A DNA stretch of 32,337 nucleotides from Leucobacter sp. 7(1) (GCF_900163635.1 NZ_FUID01000049.1:1-32337); one strand, 5' to 3'; positions 15,595 through 24,173 are shown, numbered from the stretch's first letter. The notes: generated by a model from the letters alone, not told the origin. Made by a program: numbers and translations.

Positions 15595-16418
15595 GACGGG
15601 GTGGTGCCTTTCTTTGGGGTGAGGTTGACCGCCAGCGCAATCGCGCCGGCGACGAGGACAAGAACGGGTCCGGGCGGCAAATCGAAGAGAATCGCGACGA
15701 GGAATCCGATCGTCGAGGACGCCAGGCTGATGATGACCGCCCACCAGCAGATCGACCGCAGGGTTCGTCCGAGACGCCTTGCGGCAAGGGCTGGAAGCAG
15801 GGTGAGTGCGTCAACGAGGAGCGCCCCGGTGAGTTGCATTCCCGTGGCGATGGCGATCGCGATAAGGACGAGCATCGCCCCGGTGAGCAGGTTCACCCGG
15901 ATGCCTGCAGCAACGGCAAGTTCTCGGCTGGCGAAGAGCACCGCTATTCTGCCTCGGCCCCAGATCAGGAGTGCAGGTACGGCAATGGCGAGGGCTGAGA
16001 CGAGCACAATGTCGCCAATACTCACCCCGAGAATTGATCCCCACAGCAGCCCGAACGTGTGAGCGGCGTTGATCCCGGAGATCGCGATCAACAGCAGAGC
16101 TGCGGCCATCGCCATGCTCATCAGCAACCCGGTCGCGCCCGATAGCCCGCCAGGGGTGCGCGCAAGCGGAGTCAGTGCGCCACCGGTGATCGCGCACGCC
16201 ACGAGCGCACATAGCAACGGGTCCAACCCAGTGACGATACCGACAGCGATGCCGAGGAGTGCGACGTGCATCATCGCAAAACGGACGGGAACGATGTTCA
16301 GTCCGATGATCATCACCCCCACCAGCGGAAGGCCTATCGACCCGACCAGAAGGGCAATCGCGGCCCGCTGCACGGCGGGCATCCCCATCACTTCGATGAA
16401 CTGCTCCCAGCCGATCAC
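15552..16418 (-). CDS. Metal ABC transporter permease (ABC-3 family, ZnuB-like)
   Basis: This 288-residue membrane protein has about eight helices and the ABC-3 family signatures MHVALLGIAVGI, GLLWGSILGVSIGDI and GALLVDALTLLPALAAR. The last of these is the conserved cytoplasmic coupling segment. It forms the channel for the ZnuA-like lipoprotein and is powered by the ATPase encoded upstream, with a 4-bp overlap. A proline-rich cytoplasmic tail ends the protein. The family transports divalent metals; specificity cannot be read from the permease. Confidence 0.93.
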   Translation of the reverse strand: MIGWEQFIEVMGMPAVQRAAIALLVGSIGLPLVGVMIIGLNIVPVRFAMMHVALLGIAVGIVTGLDPLLCALVACAITGGALTPLARTPGGLSGATGLLMSMAMAAALLLIAISGINAAHTFGLLWGSILGVSIGDIVLVSALAIAVPALLIWGRGRIAVLFASRELAVAAGIRVNLLTGAMLVLIAIAIATGMQLTGALLVDALTLLPALAARRLGRTLRSICWWAVIISLASSTIGFLVAILFDLPPGPVLVLVAGAIALAVNLTPKKGTTPSWQPTPEPAPVSHS

Positions 16419-17068
16419 GCGTCTACCAGCTGTCCTGATTCCACACGGATGACACGGTGGCAGGCAGAGAGCAGGCGCTCGTCATGGGTCACCACGAGCG
16501 CGGCGGCATTGCTCTTGCTGAGGAGCGAGTGAAGCAGGCCAAGGCTTCGGCTGTCCAAACCTGTTGACGGCTCGTCAGCGAGCAACAGACCTCCGCTCCG
16601 GGTGATTTGACCGAACGCGCGCGACAACAACAGCCGCTGCAACTGCCCGCCGGAGACCTCCCGGACGGGTACGTCGACCAGCTCGCCGACGCCGAGCCGT
16701 CTAGACACCTTTACCGCTTCCGCGCGGGCATTTGCCAGGTCGAAGAGGTCGCGTGCGGTGACCGGGAAATCTCCGAATGCCGGTGATTGCGGCACCCGAG
16801 CTACGCGCCGCCGAGCCCGTCGATGCGATGCCAGGCTGGTCACGGGTACGCCTTCGATGGTGAGCCCCCGCCACTGTGCAGGAATCAGCCCGAGCAGTGA
16901 CCGCAGCAGAGAGCTTTTCCCGGCACCGTTCATACCCAGCACCGCTACCCGCTCGCCAGCGCGGATCGACAGATCAACCCCGCCGAGGACAGTTGCGCCG
17001 GAGATGTTGACCCGCAGCGACGATACCGAAAGCGCGGGGGCAGCGGCGAGCGCCGAAGAATCAAGCAT
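16415..17068 (-). CDS. Metal ABC transporter ATP-binding protein (ZnuC-like)
   Basis: This 217-residue ATPase has Walker A GMNGAGKSS, signature VSGGQLQ, Walker B LLLADEP followed by STGLD, and H-loop VTHDE. It is a little shorter than typical ZnuC/MntB proteins. It is first in the operon ATPase / permease / SBP / PCuAC. The ATG lies 2 nt after the operator arm at 17071, exactly 6 nt after the -10-like TAGAGT, with no Shine-Dalgarno, so a leaderless transcript is likely. The same geometry occurs at the KASIII gene. Confidence 0.92.
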   Translation of the reverse strand: MLDSSALAAAPALSVSSLRVNISGATVLGGVDLSIRAGERVAVLGMNGAGKSSLLRSLLGLIPAQWRGLTIEGVPVTSLASHRRARRRVARVPQSPAFGDFPVTARDLFDLANARAEAVKVSRRLGVGELVDVPVREVSGGQLQRLLLSRAFGQITRSGGLLLADEPSTGLDSRSLGLLHSLLSKSNAAALVVTHDERLLSACHRVIRVESGQLVDA

Positions 17069-17070
17069 GT

Positions 17071-17097
17071 CTTTACTCTACATGACGTAGAGTAAAG
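17071..17097. promoter_or_regulatory. Operator 4: perfect 11-bp-arm palindrome at the ABC importer/GntR divergent promoter
   Basis: The core CTAC-ATGAC-GTAG (17078-17090) is extended to perfect 11-bp arms (CTTTACTCTAC and its complement) around a 5-bp centre. TAGAGT occurs on both strands inside it (17080-17075 minus, 17088-17093 plus), giving -10 elements for both divergent genes. It is the most symmetric of the six copies and is the best probe for the regulator. Confidence 0.8.
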
Positions 17098-17108
17098 TGA
17101 ATTCACTT
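17095..17108. promoter_or_regulatory. Second palindrome (AAGTGAATTCACTT), candidate GntR autoregulatory site
   Basis: A perfect 14-bp palindrome overlaps the end of operator 4 by 3 bp and sits just upstream of the GntR gene, over its predicted transcription start. It differs from the CTAC-N5-GTAG motif, so a second protein, most simply the GntR product, probably binds here. Confidence 0.5.
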
Positions 17109-17124
17109 CGTTAGGGTGTGGTGT

Positions 17125-17778
17125 GTGAGCAATTTATCAAGCGGAGGCCTTCGCGCCGCCGACAGCGCCGACCGTGTTGCTCGCGTGCTGGCGGTGGAGA
17201 TCATTGACGGGACTCACCGGCCAGGCGTACGCCTGGTGGCCGGGGAGATCGCCGACCGGCTTCAGGTCTCCCGTGTCCCTGTCAGAGAAGCATTCCGGAG
17301 CCTCGCGCGCCTGGGACTCGCGGATGTCGTCCCGAACAAGGGCGCGACGGTGCTCCCCGAGAAGGAGTCCGCCGACCTGGTCCCGATCCTCGAAGGACGG
17401 CTTCACCTTGAGCCATGGGCGATGAGGTACGCAGCAAGAAACCGGACAAATGACGACCTCGCCCGCATTGCGGAATCGCTCGACGCTGGGCTATCCGCAA
17501 CGCTCGACGGGGACGCACTGACCGCGATCCGCGCACACGCGAACCTTCTCGACCACCTGGCCGACGCCATCCATCAACGCGCCGCCGAAGCCGCGCTCAG
17601 ACCCCTCTACGCCCAAACGGGTGCGATCGTCACACGCACGATCGGTCACATTCACCGCGCAGGATGGGACAGTCATCGAAAGATCCTTCACGCGCTGCAA
17701 CGAGCAGATGCTGACGCGGTGCAGGATCTCACCAGGGCTCATTTGAGTGAAATGATAATCCGTACGGCGGGAACCTGA
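17125..17778 (+). CDS. GntR-family transcriptional regulator, FCD subfamily
   Basis: This 217-residue DNA-binding regulator has an N-terminal winged helix (about 15-80) with the GntR hallmark GEIADRLQVSRVPVREAFRSL. It is followed by an all-helical FCD ligand domain with the DALTAIRAHANLLDHL and SHRKILHAL helices. FCD domains often bind a metal ion plus an organic acid through His/Asp residues, and several His are present. The GTG at 17125 is chosen because AGGG lies 8 nt upstream; GTG at 17116 would be the alternative. It is monocistronic, divergent from the metal importer, and close to operator 4 and the 14-bp palindrome. It could control the importer or itself. Its ligand is unknown. Confidence 0.9.
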   Translation: MSNLSSGGLRAADSADRVARVLAVEIIDGTHRPGVRLVAGEIADRLQVSRVPVREAFRSLARLGLADVVPNKGATVLPEKESADLVPILEGRLHLEPWAMRYAARNRTNDDLARIAESLDAGLSATLDGDALTAIRAHANLLDHLADAIHQRAAEAALRPLYAQTGAIVTRTIGHIHRAGWDSHRKILHALQRADADAVQDLTRAHLSEMIIRTAGT

Positions 17779-17780
17779 CG

Positions 17781-18151
17781 CTACCGCGTCCTGGTCTCCC
17801 CTGTTGCAAATATGTCCGACAGATGAGGCCTTAGGCAGTGTCCGATCCCGCAGTTGCGCTGCGGTTCTGTGGATTGACTTGGCTTCCACTCGGTAGTAAT
17901 GAGCTTCTTCGCGCGTTCAGCATTTGCGCGCTCAGCCTGGGCTCGGCGTGCTTCGGCTTCCACCTGCCACTGCCGGATGCGCTGCGCAGCTTCGCCGGAG
18001 GGAGCGCTTCAATCTCGTTGAGCGCGCGGCGTAGCGTCTTGGCACGGTCCCGCCACCGCGCTGTCTCTTTTGCCGGATCGCTGTTTGTCGCTCTACCGTC
18101 CCGCCGGTTCGCCACCCCGATCGTACTGTCCTTCTTCCACGCCTGAATCAC
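17781..18151 (-). pseudogene. Frameshifted coiled-coil remnant in the 448-bp gap
   Basis: The gap 17779-18226 has no intact gene. On the minus strand one frame from 18151 reads a basic segment ending RWRDRAKTLRRALNEIEALP. Near 17993-17998 the protein-like character jumps to another frame with EAAQRIRQWQVEAEARRAQ and then ERANAERAKKLITTEW, a continuous charged helix. Restoring one base would join them into a peptide of about 120 residues. This looks like a decayed gene or gene fragment. I do not recognise the family, and a purely compositional effect cannot be excluded. No terminator hairpin was evident. Confidence 0.35.
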
Positions 18152-18226
18152 ATTGCCTGCGCCAATATCGAGACCATCATTACCTGTGCCAGTGTGGGAA
18201 TGGTCAATGCAGCGGCCAGTTTAGTC

Positions 18227-19171
18227 CTACGCCAGTTCTTGACTATCCAGTGCGGATATCCGAACCCAGTCAATCCACACAAATTGAGTCTGTCTGCTCT
18301 GCCCTTGTAGAGACGCAGCGAGGCGAGTCTCTGTCTGGAGGGCGAGGAACATCGGCTCGTGCGGTACGGCCAACCCTGTAGCTTCGCCGTAGGCTTGGCC
18401 GTTGAGGAAGAAGCGGACCGCGTTTGGAGTCCATTCGACGGCGACGGTGTTCCACTCTGAGAAGTTGCCGTTGACGGAGAAGCTCGTCTGTCGCCGGATT
18501 CCGCTCTCGTCGACCCAGTGCAGGAACGACTGCGAGTTCGTTCGTTCTCGCGAGTACCCTTCGGCAATGTCGATCTCGGGAGGCCAGCTTTCTGCCTGCG
18601 GCCATAAGAGGAAGTGGTAGCTGAGCACCTGACTGGCGTGGGTACGGAAACGCACCTCCCACTTCCCGTAGGTCTGCGCGGCTTTCCAGTTCGAGACTGC
18701 GCCGGTACGCCACAAGTTCGTATGCCCGGTGGACGGGGCGCCGGCAAGAACGAGTGATCCGTTGCTGAGCCACACCATCGTCGGATCCCACCAGGTGCGC
18801 GGATCCGAGCTCGGCCTTCCGGTATACGCGGACCAGTCGGTGCCGAGAGAACTCCGGTCGAAGTCATCGAAGAAGACAGTAGACCAGGTGTCATCGTCGG
18901 TCACGACTTCTGCGCTGTCGTTGTCCTGTGCCTGGACAGTTAACGTCGCGACGCTGTTCCCCTCAGCGGTGATGGGTTGGCTGTGGCTGTGCTGACTGAG
19001 GGTGCTTACTGCTGCTTTGTCGACATGCGCGGACCCCTGTGATGGAGCCGGTGAGCAGGCGGACAGGACGATCGCCCCGGCGATCGCGACGGTCAGACCG
19101 CGGCGAGCGTAACTGGCCACAGCTGCACTGCGTTGGCCCATCACTGCCGGCCCGTCACTTTTTCTCCACAT
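18227..19171 (-). CDS. Secreted GH16 glycoside hydrolase lipoprotein
   Basis: This 314-residue protein has a lipoprotein signal with lipobox VLSAC (Cys39), a linker, and a GH16 beta-jelly-roll domain from about residue 95. It carries the catalytic motif PPEIDIAEG (Glu199 nucleophile, Asp201, Glu204 acid/base). GH16 enzymes cleave or transglycosylate beta-glucans and galactans. The ATG at 19171 overlaps the GT2 gene by 17 bp; ATG 19141 is an alternative start. It is the last gene of the long ScoE-led operon. Surface-anchored GH16 enzymes often trim or release the polysaccharide made by their own locus, which fits the glycosyltransferases here. Confidence 0.88.
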   Translation of the reverse strand: MWRKSDGPAVMGQRSAAVASYARRGLTVAIAGAIVLSACSPAPSQGSAHVDKAAVSTLSQHSHSQPITAEGNSVATLTVQAQDNDSAEVVTDDDTWSTVFFDDFDRSSLGTDWSAYTGRPSSDPRTWWDPTMVWLSNGSLVLAGAPSTGHTNLWRTGAVSNWKAAQTYGKWEVRFRTHASQVLSYHFLLWPQAESWPPEIDIAEGYSRERTNSQSFLHWVDESGIRRQTSFSVNGNFSEWNTVAVEWTPNAVRFFLNGQAYGEATGLAVPHEPMFLALQTETRLAASLQGQSRQTQFVWIDWVRISALDSQELA

Positions 19172-20177
19172 TTCGTAGATTACCGGTGCGGAGCCCCCGT
19201 GTCACCCTTCTCGACAGACGGTAAAGCGTTGGGTAGTAGCGCCCGCTGGCCCGGATGAGTGCCGCATGCGCGGCGACGGAGGGCTGATTTCTTGCCAAGT
19301 GGAGAATGGTTCGCCAGGCGATCTGTGGGGTGAGTTCCTTTCGCACTGTGGTGGCGTCTTCGTTGGCCCAGCCGCGGTGGACGGGTGTCGCGATCGACGG
19401 CACCAGGTAGAACCAGAGCGTGAACGCGTCGGCATCGCGCTGCTCACGTCGTGTGGGATGCGCTGGCAGGAGACGTCGCATCGCTTCACTACGGCAGCGT
19501 TGCACGTTCTCTCGTCGCAAGGCCGTCCCAGTACTGATTGAGTCTGCTCGTTCCAAGTACCGATACTTGATGTCGGGGATGAGGCGCACGCGGTGGGTGT
19601 GCTCGAGGATGTCGAGAATCATGAGGAAGTCGTCCTGAGAGGAGAGGGTCTCTCGCCGAAGCGGCGGGATGAGGGTGCGGCGAATGAGTTTGTTCCACAG
19701 ATACCCACGGAGCTGCCCAGTCCACACGAGTGACGACAGTTTGTGACCGGAGACACTGCGTGCATGTGGCGAACCTTCCATGACCCAGCGGCGACCATCT
19801 GCTTCGACCCGTTCCGCACGACACGCAACAAGATCGGCGTCGTGCGACGTGGCTTCGTGGAGCAGGGTGGTGACGATGTCGGGTTCCCATTCGTCGTCGA
19901 CGTCGCAGAACCAGATGTAGTGGCCGCGAGCTGCGTTGACGCCGGCCATGCGTGAGCGTGTTGATCCACCAGGTTTGGTCCGGTGGATCACACGTGTCCG
20001 GGGATCGCTATGGCTGTAGGTTTCGGCGAGTTCGGGGCCGTTGTCGGTGGAGGCGTCGTCGATGAGAAGTATTTCCACTGGCCCTTTGAGACGCGCGAGT
20101 TGGGCGAAAGCGTCTGGAAGGTCTGCGGCAGCGTTCCGGAACGGCACGATCACGGATACTTCCGGCCACGGAGTCAT
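19155..20177 (-). CDS. Family 2 glycosyltransferase (GT-A fold)
   Basis: This 340-residue protein begins with VSVIVPFRNAAADLPDAF, then ILLIDDASTDNG, and has the metal-binding FCDVDDEWEPD (DxD). The C-terminal half carries DDFLMILDILEHT (the ED-type base region) and a basic tail. It transfers sugar from a nucleotide donor in the cytoplasm, as in capsule or exopolysaccharide assembly. The ATG at 20177 overlaps the PPTase stop (ATGA). An in-frame upstream start was rejected because it lies within the PPTase. Specificity is unknown. Confidence 0.88.
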   Translation of the reverse strand: MTPWPEVSVIVPFRNAAADLPDAFAQLARLKGPVEILLIDDASTDNGPELAETYSHSDPRTRVIHRTKPGGSTRSRMAGVNAARGHYIWFCDVDDEWEPDIVTTLLHEATSHDADLVACRAERVEADGRRWVMEGSPHARSVSGHKLSSLVWTGQLRGYLWNKLIRRTLIPPLRRETLSSQDDFLMILDILEHTHRVRLIPDIKYRYLERADSISTGTALRRENVQRCRSEAMRRLLPAHPTRREQRDADAFTLWFYLVPSIATPVHRGWANEDATTVRKELTPQIAWRTILHLARNQPSVAAHAALIRASGRYYPTLYRLSRRVTRGLRTGNLRNVEKK

Positions 20178-20806
20178 GATTCCAGCCCGATCGTGGTGCT
20201 CGCGAAGACATAGCCGTTGTCCGTCCACCAGTGGCCCTGCACCTGCAGGTCATGGTTGATGGTGAATGTCCCGTGGTGTTCTTCCCAGTCGGTGAGTTGG
20301 AAATGAAGATTTCTTGGATGCCAGATGTGCTCGCCGTCAGTCGGGTTCAGTGCTTTGAAGCTGCTCTCTTTCGCGACGTACAGCAGCGTGTGCAGCAGCG
20401 GAGAGTTCAGCGGCAGACCGCTCCGCGAATGCGCGTCCGCGAGTTCGCCGGGAGTGGTCACGGAAACTGCTACGTCAGCCGGTACGGCACCGACCGGTTC
20501 GAGGTCGATGCCAATGAATATGCCGGGGGTATCGGTAACGGCAACGGCGATGCGGTCGCCGGAGTGAGCGATGCTGCCCGATACTCCTTGCGGCCAGAGC
20601 GGTGCACCCGTACCGGCTTGCCCGATGCCTTGTGGTGCAGTGAGTCCGAGACTCGCGAGGGCATCATGCGCGAGGGCACGTGCCGAACAGAACTCAGTGC
20701 GCCTGGCCGGCCCCATTCCCGCGGCAACTTCCTGCTCAATACCCACCGCCGGCGCACCCTCAGAGACGTGTCCGGCTCGGATCCGCACCGATCCAACCAC
20801 GGTCAC
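20174..20806 (-). CDS. 4'-phosphopantetheinyl transferase (EntD/Sfp superfamily)
   Basis: This 210-residue enzyme attaches 4'-phosphopantetheine from CoA to carrier proteins. It has GSIAHSG with His81, IGIDLEP with Asp101 and Glu103 (Mg binding), and VAKESSFKAL with Lys146, Glu147 and Lys151. These are the three standard motifs of EntD-type PPTases. The GTG start overlaps the serine hydrolase stop (GTGA). Its likely substrate is the PCP domain of the didomain protein at 4353-5366, which no other gene in this window could activate. Its place in the ScoE operon ties the two biosynthetic operons together. Confidence 0.93.
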   Translation of the reverse strand: MTVVGSVRIRAGHVSEGAPAVGIEQEVAAGMGPARRTEFCSARALAHDALASLGLTAPQGIGQAGTGAPLWPQGVSGSIAHSGDRIAVAVTDTPGIFIGIDLEPVGAVPADVAVSVTTPGELADAHSRSGLPLNSPLLHTLLYVAKESSFKALNPTDGEHIWHPRNLHFQLTDWEEHHGTFTINHDLQVQGHWWTDNGYVFASTTIGLES

Positions 20807-21867
20807 CGACCGCCCTCGAGGAGAGCCTGCACGAGTGGGTCGAGGTCGTTCGCAGTGTTGGTGAGGGCGACCACCACGCGCGACGCTGAAGGAGCGAGAG
20901 CGACCACGGACTGGAAGCCGCCAGTCTGCCCCGTCTTCGACAGGACGAAGCTGTCCCCGTCTTCAGAGACGTCCCATCCAAGATCTGTACCCGCCATCAC
21001 GGTTCCGAGCACATCAACGTCTGTCTCTGCCGCATCCGATTCGTGCGTGTCGATGAGCCGAACCGCGTATTGGCAGAGATCAGTGACGGTAGAGTACACG
21101 CCACCGGAGGGCGCATAGGAGCCGAGCCGCCACGGAGGTGCCGCACGACCGTCAGCGCGATAACCTCGTTGCGCATTCCGGTCAGTGTCGGAGGTAAGTC
21201 CTGAGTCGCTCATACCTCCTGGGCCCAGCACTCGCTCCTGCAGCAGGGTGTCGTAGGAGATTCCCGCCGCTTCGGCGAGCGCATGCCCGAGGAGCGCGAA
21301 GCCGATATTGGAGTATCGGTACTCGCCTCGAGTCGACAACGAGTCGGTGCGTGCACGATCGTAGAGTGCTTCGAGATCGAGATTGTGGATGGTGTCGCCT
21401 CGGATGTCTTCCACCCACCAGCGCATCCAAGTGTCATCTCGCTCATCGTCACCCCATTCCCCGAGGCCGCTGGTGTGCGCAGCAAGCTCACGGAGCGTGA
21501 CCGAGGCAACCGGTGCGTCGTCAAGCGGGAGGTAGCGGCCGACCGGGTCGTCGATATCGACTTCTTCGCGAGCGACTGCGTCGGCGAGAAGCATGCCGGT
21601 GAATGTCTTGGTGATGGACCCGATCTCATATCTGGTGTTGGCGTCGGCTCCGAATCCAGCTGACGTGAACCTACCGTCCTCCCACACGCAGATCGACACG
21701 CGATCCCTGACACCGCTGAGATATGGCGCCGCTTCTGCAGCAAGATCGGAATCCCCGGTCAAGCTTGAGGACAAGGCAGGAGCAGCATTGCCGTGCGTCA
21801 CGCCGAATGCTCCGACGGCTGTGACAGCCGCGATGAGCAGCGCCGTGACCCAGGTCGACTTCTTCAT
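20803..21867 (-). CDS. Secreted serine hydrolase of the beta-lactamase/DD-peptidase superfamily
   Basis: This 354-residue protein has an N-terminal signal or anchor helix (5-30) and the class C/EstB fold. The catalytic SITK (Ser84, Lys87), YSN (185-187) and a C-terminal KTGQTGGF are visible. Family members include DD-peptidases, esterases and acyltransferases, as well as beta-lactamases. True antibiotic resistance is not implied. It overlaps the small membrane gene upstream and the PPTase downstream by 4 bp each. In this operon it may act on an acyl or amide group of the exported product, or on the cell wall to which that product attaches. That is inference. Confidence 0.88.
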   Translation of the reverse strand: MKKSTWVTALLIAAVTAVGAFGVTHGNAAPALSSSLTGDSDLAAEAAPYLSGVRDRVSICVWEDGRFTSAGFGADANTRYEIGSITKTFTGMLLADAVAREEVDIDDPVGRYLPLDDAPVASVTLRELAAHTSGLGEWGDDERDDTWMRWWVEDIRGDTIHNLDLEALYDRARTDSLSTRGEYRYSNIGFALLGHALAEAAGISYDTLLQERVLGPGGMSDSGLTSDTDRNAQRGYRADGRAAPPWRLGSYAPSGGVYSTVTDLCQYAVRLIDTHESDAAETDVDVLGTVMAGTDLGWDVSEDGDSFVLSKTGQTGGFQSVVALAPSASRVVVALTNTANDLDPLVQALLEGGR

Positions 21868-22082
21868 GAGAGGACTCCAAGACGCAGCACCAAGAGTGCT
21901 ACTCCAAGGGCGGTAATGAGCACGAACAGTGTGGTGAATACCGGCCGCGATTGGCGCAGCGTCACTCTATGGGCGTCGGGGCCGCGCCGCTCACGGAGCA
22001 CCACCGACCAGGCGTACATTGCAAATGCGGTCGCGGCGGCGATCCCAGCGATCCCGCCGATCAACCAGTCCAGTAGCGTCAT
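21864..22082 (-). CDS. Small two-helix membrane protein
   Basis: This 72-residue protein has two hydrophobic segments (about 5-25 and 48-68) separated by a basic loop with RERRGPDAHRVTLRQ. The ATG at 22082 overlaps the stop of the large membrane gene (ATGA), and its stop overlaps the serine hydrolase start by 4 bp. I do not recognise the family. Tight coupling to the GT-C-like protein suggests an accessory subunit. Confidence 0.75.
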   Translation of the reverse strand: MTLLDWLIGGIAGIAAATAFAMYAWSVVLRERRGPDAHRVTLRQSRPVFTTLFVLITALGVALLVLRLGVLS

Positions 22083-24163
22083 CACTCGTCCTCTCCGAGG
22101 CCGGGTATCCGTTCGAGCACGATCACGTGCTCTGTGCGATGGGTCACCTGGTACTGGCCGCTCGCTTCCAGGAGCGTCGCAACGTTTTCGTACCAGCCCG
22201 GTCTTGCGCCCCTGGTGATCTGCTCGTACCGCTCTCGCATGGTGGTGAGAAATACCACATCGGGCGCCTGCTGCAGCAGGCGTTCGAACGCGGTGCCATC
22301 GCCGTCCACGGAGGGCGGGTGGTGGAGATCGCCGATCCGGGCGACCCGTAACGCGCCCTCGGTCGCCAACGGGCGGATCGTGCTCCCGGTCGGGGTCTCC
22401 CACAGCACCGCGCGTGCGACCTCAAGCACATCCGCAGGCGTGCGTTCGAAAGCAACGTTCACGCCACGCGCGGTGGTCACTCCCGCAGCGGCGAGCACCA
22501 TGATCAACGTGAGGGCAACACGAGACAGAGCGCTTCGCGCCCGGATGAGCGGTGCGATGCCGCCCGCGGCGAGTACTGCGAGAATTGGCAACGCATACAG
22601 GTACACGCGAAGCACAACCTCACCACCGTACGGCTGCCCAAGCACGAGCGACACTGGTGCGACCACTAGAGCAGCGGTCACGGGCATCGGAAGCCTGCCG
22701 CCGCGAGTCACCCGCCAACCGACCAATCCCGCGATGGCGAACAACGCAGACCAGCCGATCCGTGCCGCCTGCATCGCCTGGTAGACGGGGTCACCGGAGA
22801 CGCGCTCTACGACACCGGCGCCGACGGCCTCATCGAGACGCCCGAACCCATCGATGAGTACGCTCAGATGCCCCGTCCACCAGTCGGTTGCACCAAAGGC
22901 GAACCAGGCTGCGAACACCACTGAGACACCGAACCACAGGGTTCGTGATCGCGTCGCACCGAGCAAGCTCAGCAGTAGCAATACGACGATGAGCGAAACC
23001 GGGGTGAGCTGGTGAGAGATGACGATCGCGCTCGCGATCACCAGCAGAGCCGCTTCGAGCATGAGGGCGCGGCAGGCAGAATATCCCGGAAGTCGGGCTG
23101 GAGTCCGGCGCATCGGCTCGAGAAATCGCCGCCAACCCCTTGCGGTGCCTGCGGGGATCCCGGTTTCGCTGGCCTGCCAAAGCAGCACCGCGATGACCGT
23201 CAGCATCAGCGGGAATGCGACCGCCTGCGGGGCGAAATAGTCCTGCTGCACCCAGTTGCCGAGCACGAACAGCAACATCCCGGTCCAGGCAACCGCACGG
23301 TCCCTGAACACCGCCATGCCAATGACGTAAACCGGTGCCATACTCAAGAGCACCGCGAGTACGGGGAAGAGCACGACGAACGGCGTCGCGTCGGCAAGGC
23401 CGGCCCAACCGGTCACAGCCGAGGCAGCGGTGAAGAACCCAGGCCAGCTAAACCGCGCATCCATCGCCTCGCGTAGGGTGCCGGTTTGGGAGATCCAGTC
23501 CACGAAGCCGACATGCACATAGGCGGTGCCGACCGGTGATCCACCGTCCGCGATGCCGACGAATGTGGTGACCATGACCGCCAGGACGGCGACCCCGATC
23601 GCCGCCATGACCCCGTCTGGCGTCGGCTTGCTGGTGATTGCGAAGACCGCGACAGAGACGGCAAGGATAAGTGCCAGCCAATAGGTCCAGGGCAGAACGG
23701 TGACCAGGCCGGCAGCACCAGACGCGTCGAGATCGACGCTGGTCGTTGCCGCCCACCACAACGCGACCGCGATGAAGAGCGCCACGACGGATACGATTCT
23801 GCGATGTCCGGGCCTGCGCAGAACCGGGCGCGTGATTCGCAGGGGCGCTGTGCGATTCCACGCGAATGCCGTGCAGGCCACGTTTCCCAACCCCAGAATG
23901 GTGGCTGCGGCCGGCGCACTCCAGGTACCGGTTGTGACCTGCGCCACGGTGAGGAGCATCACTAAGGAGAGGGAGAGTGCGGGGATGAGGGCCCAGAGCA
24001 CCGCTCCGGATCGGCGGATAAGGATGATGGCGAGGGGCGCTCCTGGGACCAGGAGTACGAATGCGATTGCGAGGCCGATGCGGCCTGGCATGGGCAGATC
24101 CCACCACGCGAGAATCGGCACCAGCAGGGACAACGCACACGAGAGAACGATCAGAGGACGCAT
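22082..24163 (-). CDS. Large polytopic membrane protein, GT-C glycosyltransferase-like
   Basis: This 693-residue protein has about 14 membrane helices followed by a soluble C-terminal domain of roughly 110 residues (from FERTPADVLEVARAVL). After the early helices a loop reads HVGFVDWISQTG then DARFSWPGFF, acidic and aromatic, as in the first large extracytoplasmic loop of GT-C enzymes, which take sugars from polyprenyl-phosphate donors. The ATG at 24163 is chosen because GAAGGTG lies 7 nt upstream; earlier starts lie within the GT2 fusion gene. The partner GT2 (DPM1-like) at 26140-26925 would make the polyprenyl-phosphate sugar donor. The GT-C assignment is by pattern only; an O-antigen ligase or polymerase is an alternative. 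Confidence 0.72.
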   Translation of the reverse strand: MRPLIVLSCALSLLVPILAWWDLPMPGRIGLAIAFVLLVPGAPLAIILIRRSGAVLWALIPALSLSLVMLLTVAQVTTGTWSAPAAATILGLGNVACTAFAWNRTAPLRITRPVLRRPGHRRIVSVVALFIAVALWWAATTSVDLDASGAAGLVTVLPWTYWLALILAVSVAVFAITSKPTPDGVMAAIGVAVLAVMVTTFVGIADGGSPVGTAYVHVGFVDWISQTGTLREAMDARFSWPGFFTAASAVTGWAGLADATPFVVLFPVLAVLLSMAPVYVIGMAVFRDRAVAWTGMLLFVLGNWVQQDYFAPQAVAFPLMLTVIAVLLWQASETGIPAGTARGWRRFLEPMRRTPARLPGYSACRALMLEAALLVIASAIVISHQLTPVSLIVVLLLLSLLGATRSRTLWFGVSVVFAAWFAFGATDWWTGHLSVLIDGFGRLDEAVGAGVVERVSGDPVYQAMQAARIGWSALFAIAGLVGWRVTRGGRLPMPVTAALVVAPVSLVLGQPYGGEVVLRVYLYALPILAVLAAGGIAPLIRARSALSRVALTLIMVLAAAGVTTARGVNVAFERTPADVLEVARAVLWETPTGSTIRPLATEGALRVARIGDLHHPPSVDGDGTAFERLLQQAPDVVFLTTMRERYEQITRGARPGWYENVATLLEASGQYQVTHRTEHVIVLERIPGLGEDE

Positions 24164-24173
24164 CAACGCACCT

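Noticed and set aside
15088-16062. 324-residue plus-strand open frame
   Set aside because: It lies wholly opposite the SBP and permease genes and shows no recognisable domain.
17071-17097. Zur, DtxR or CsoR operator for the metal importer
   Set aside because: The palindrome has none of the actinobacterial Zur (TGATAAT-like), DtxR (TTAGGTTAG-like) or CsoR (GC-tract) features; it matches the local CTAC-N5-GTAG family.
19166-19178. Near match to the operator, CCAC-ATTTC-GTAG
   Set aside because: One arm has a mismatch and the site lies in the coding end of the GT2 gene, within a tightly overlapping operon.
20803-21867. Antibiotic resistance beta-lactamase
   Set aside because: The superfamily motifs are shared by esterases and peptidases, and the operon context is biosynthetic.
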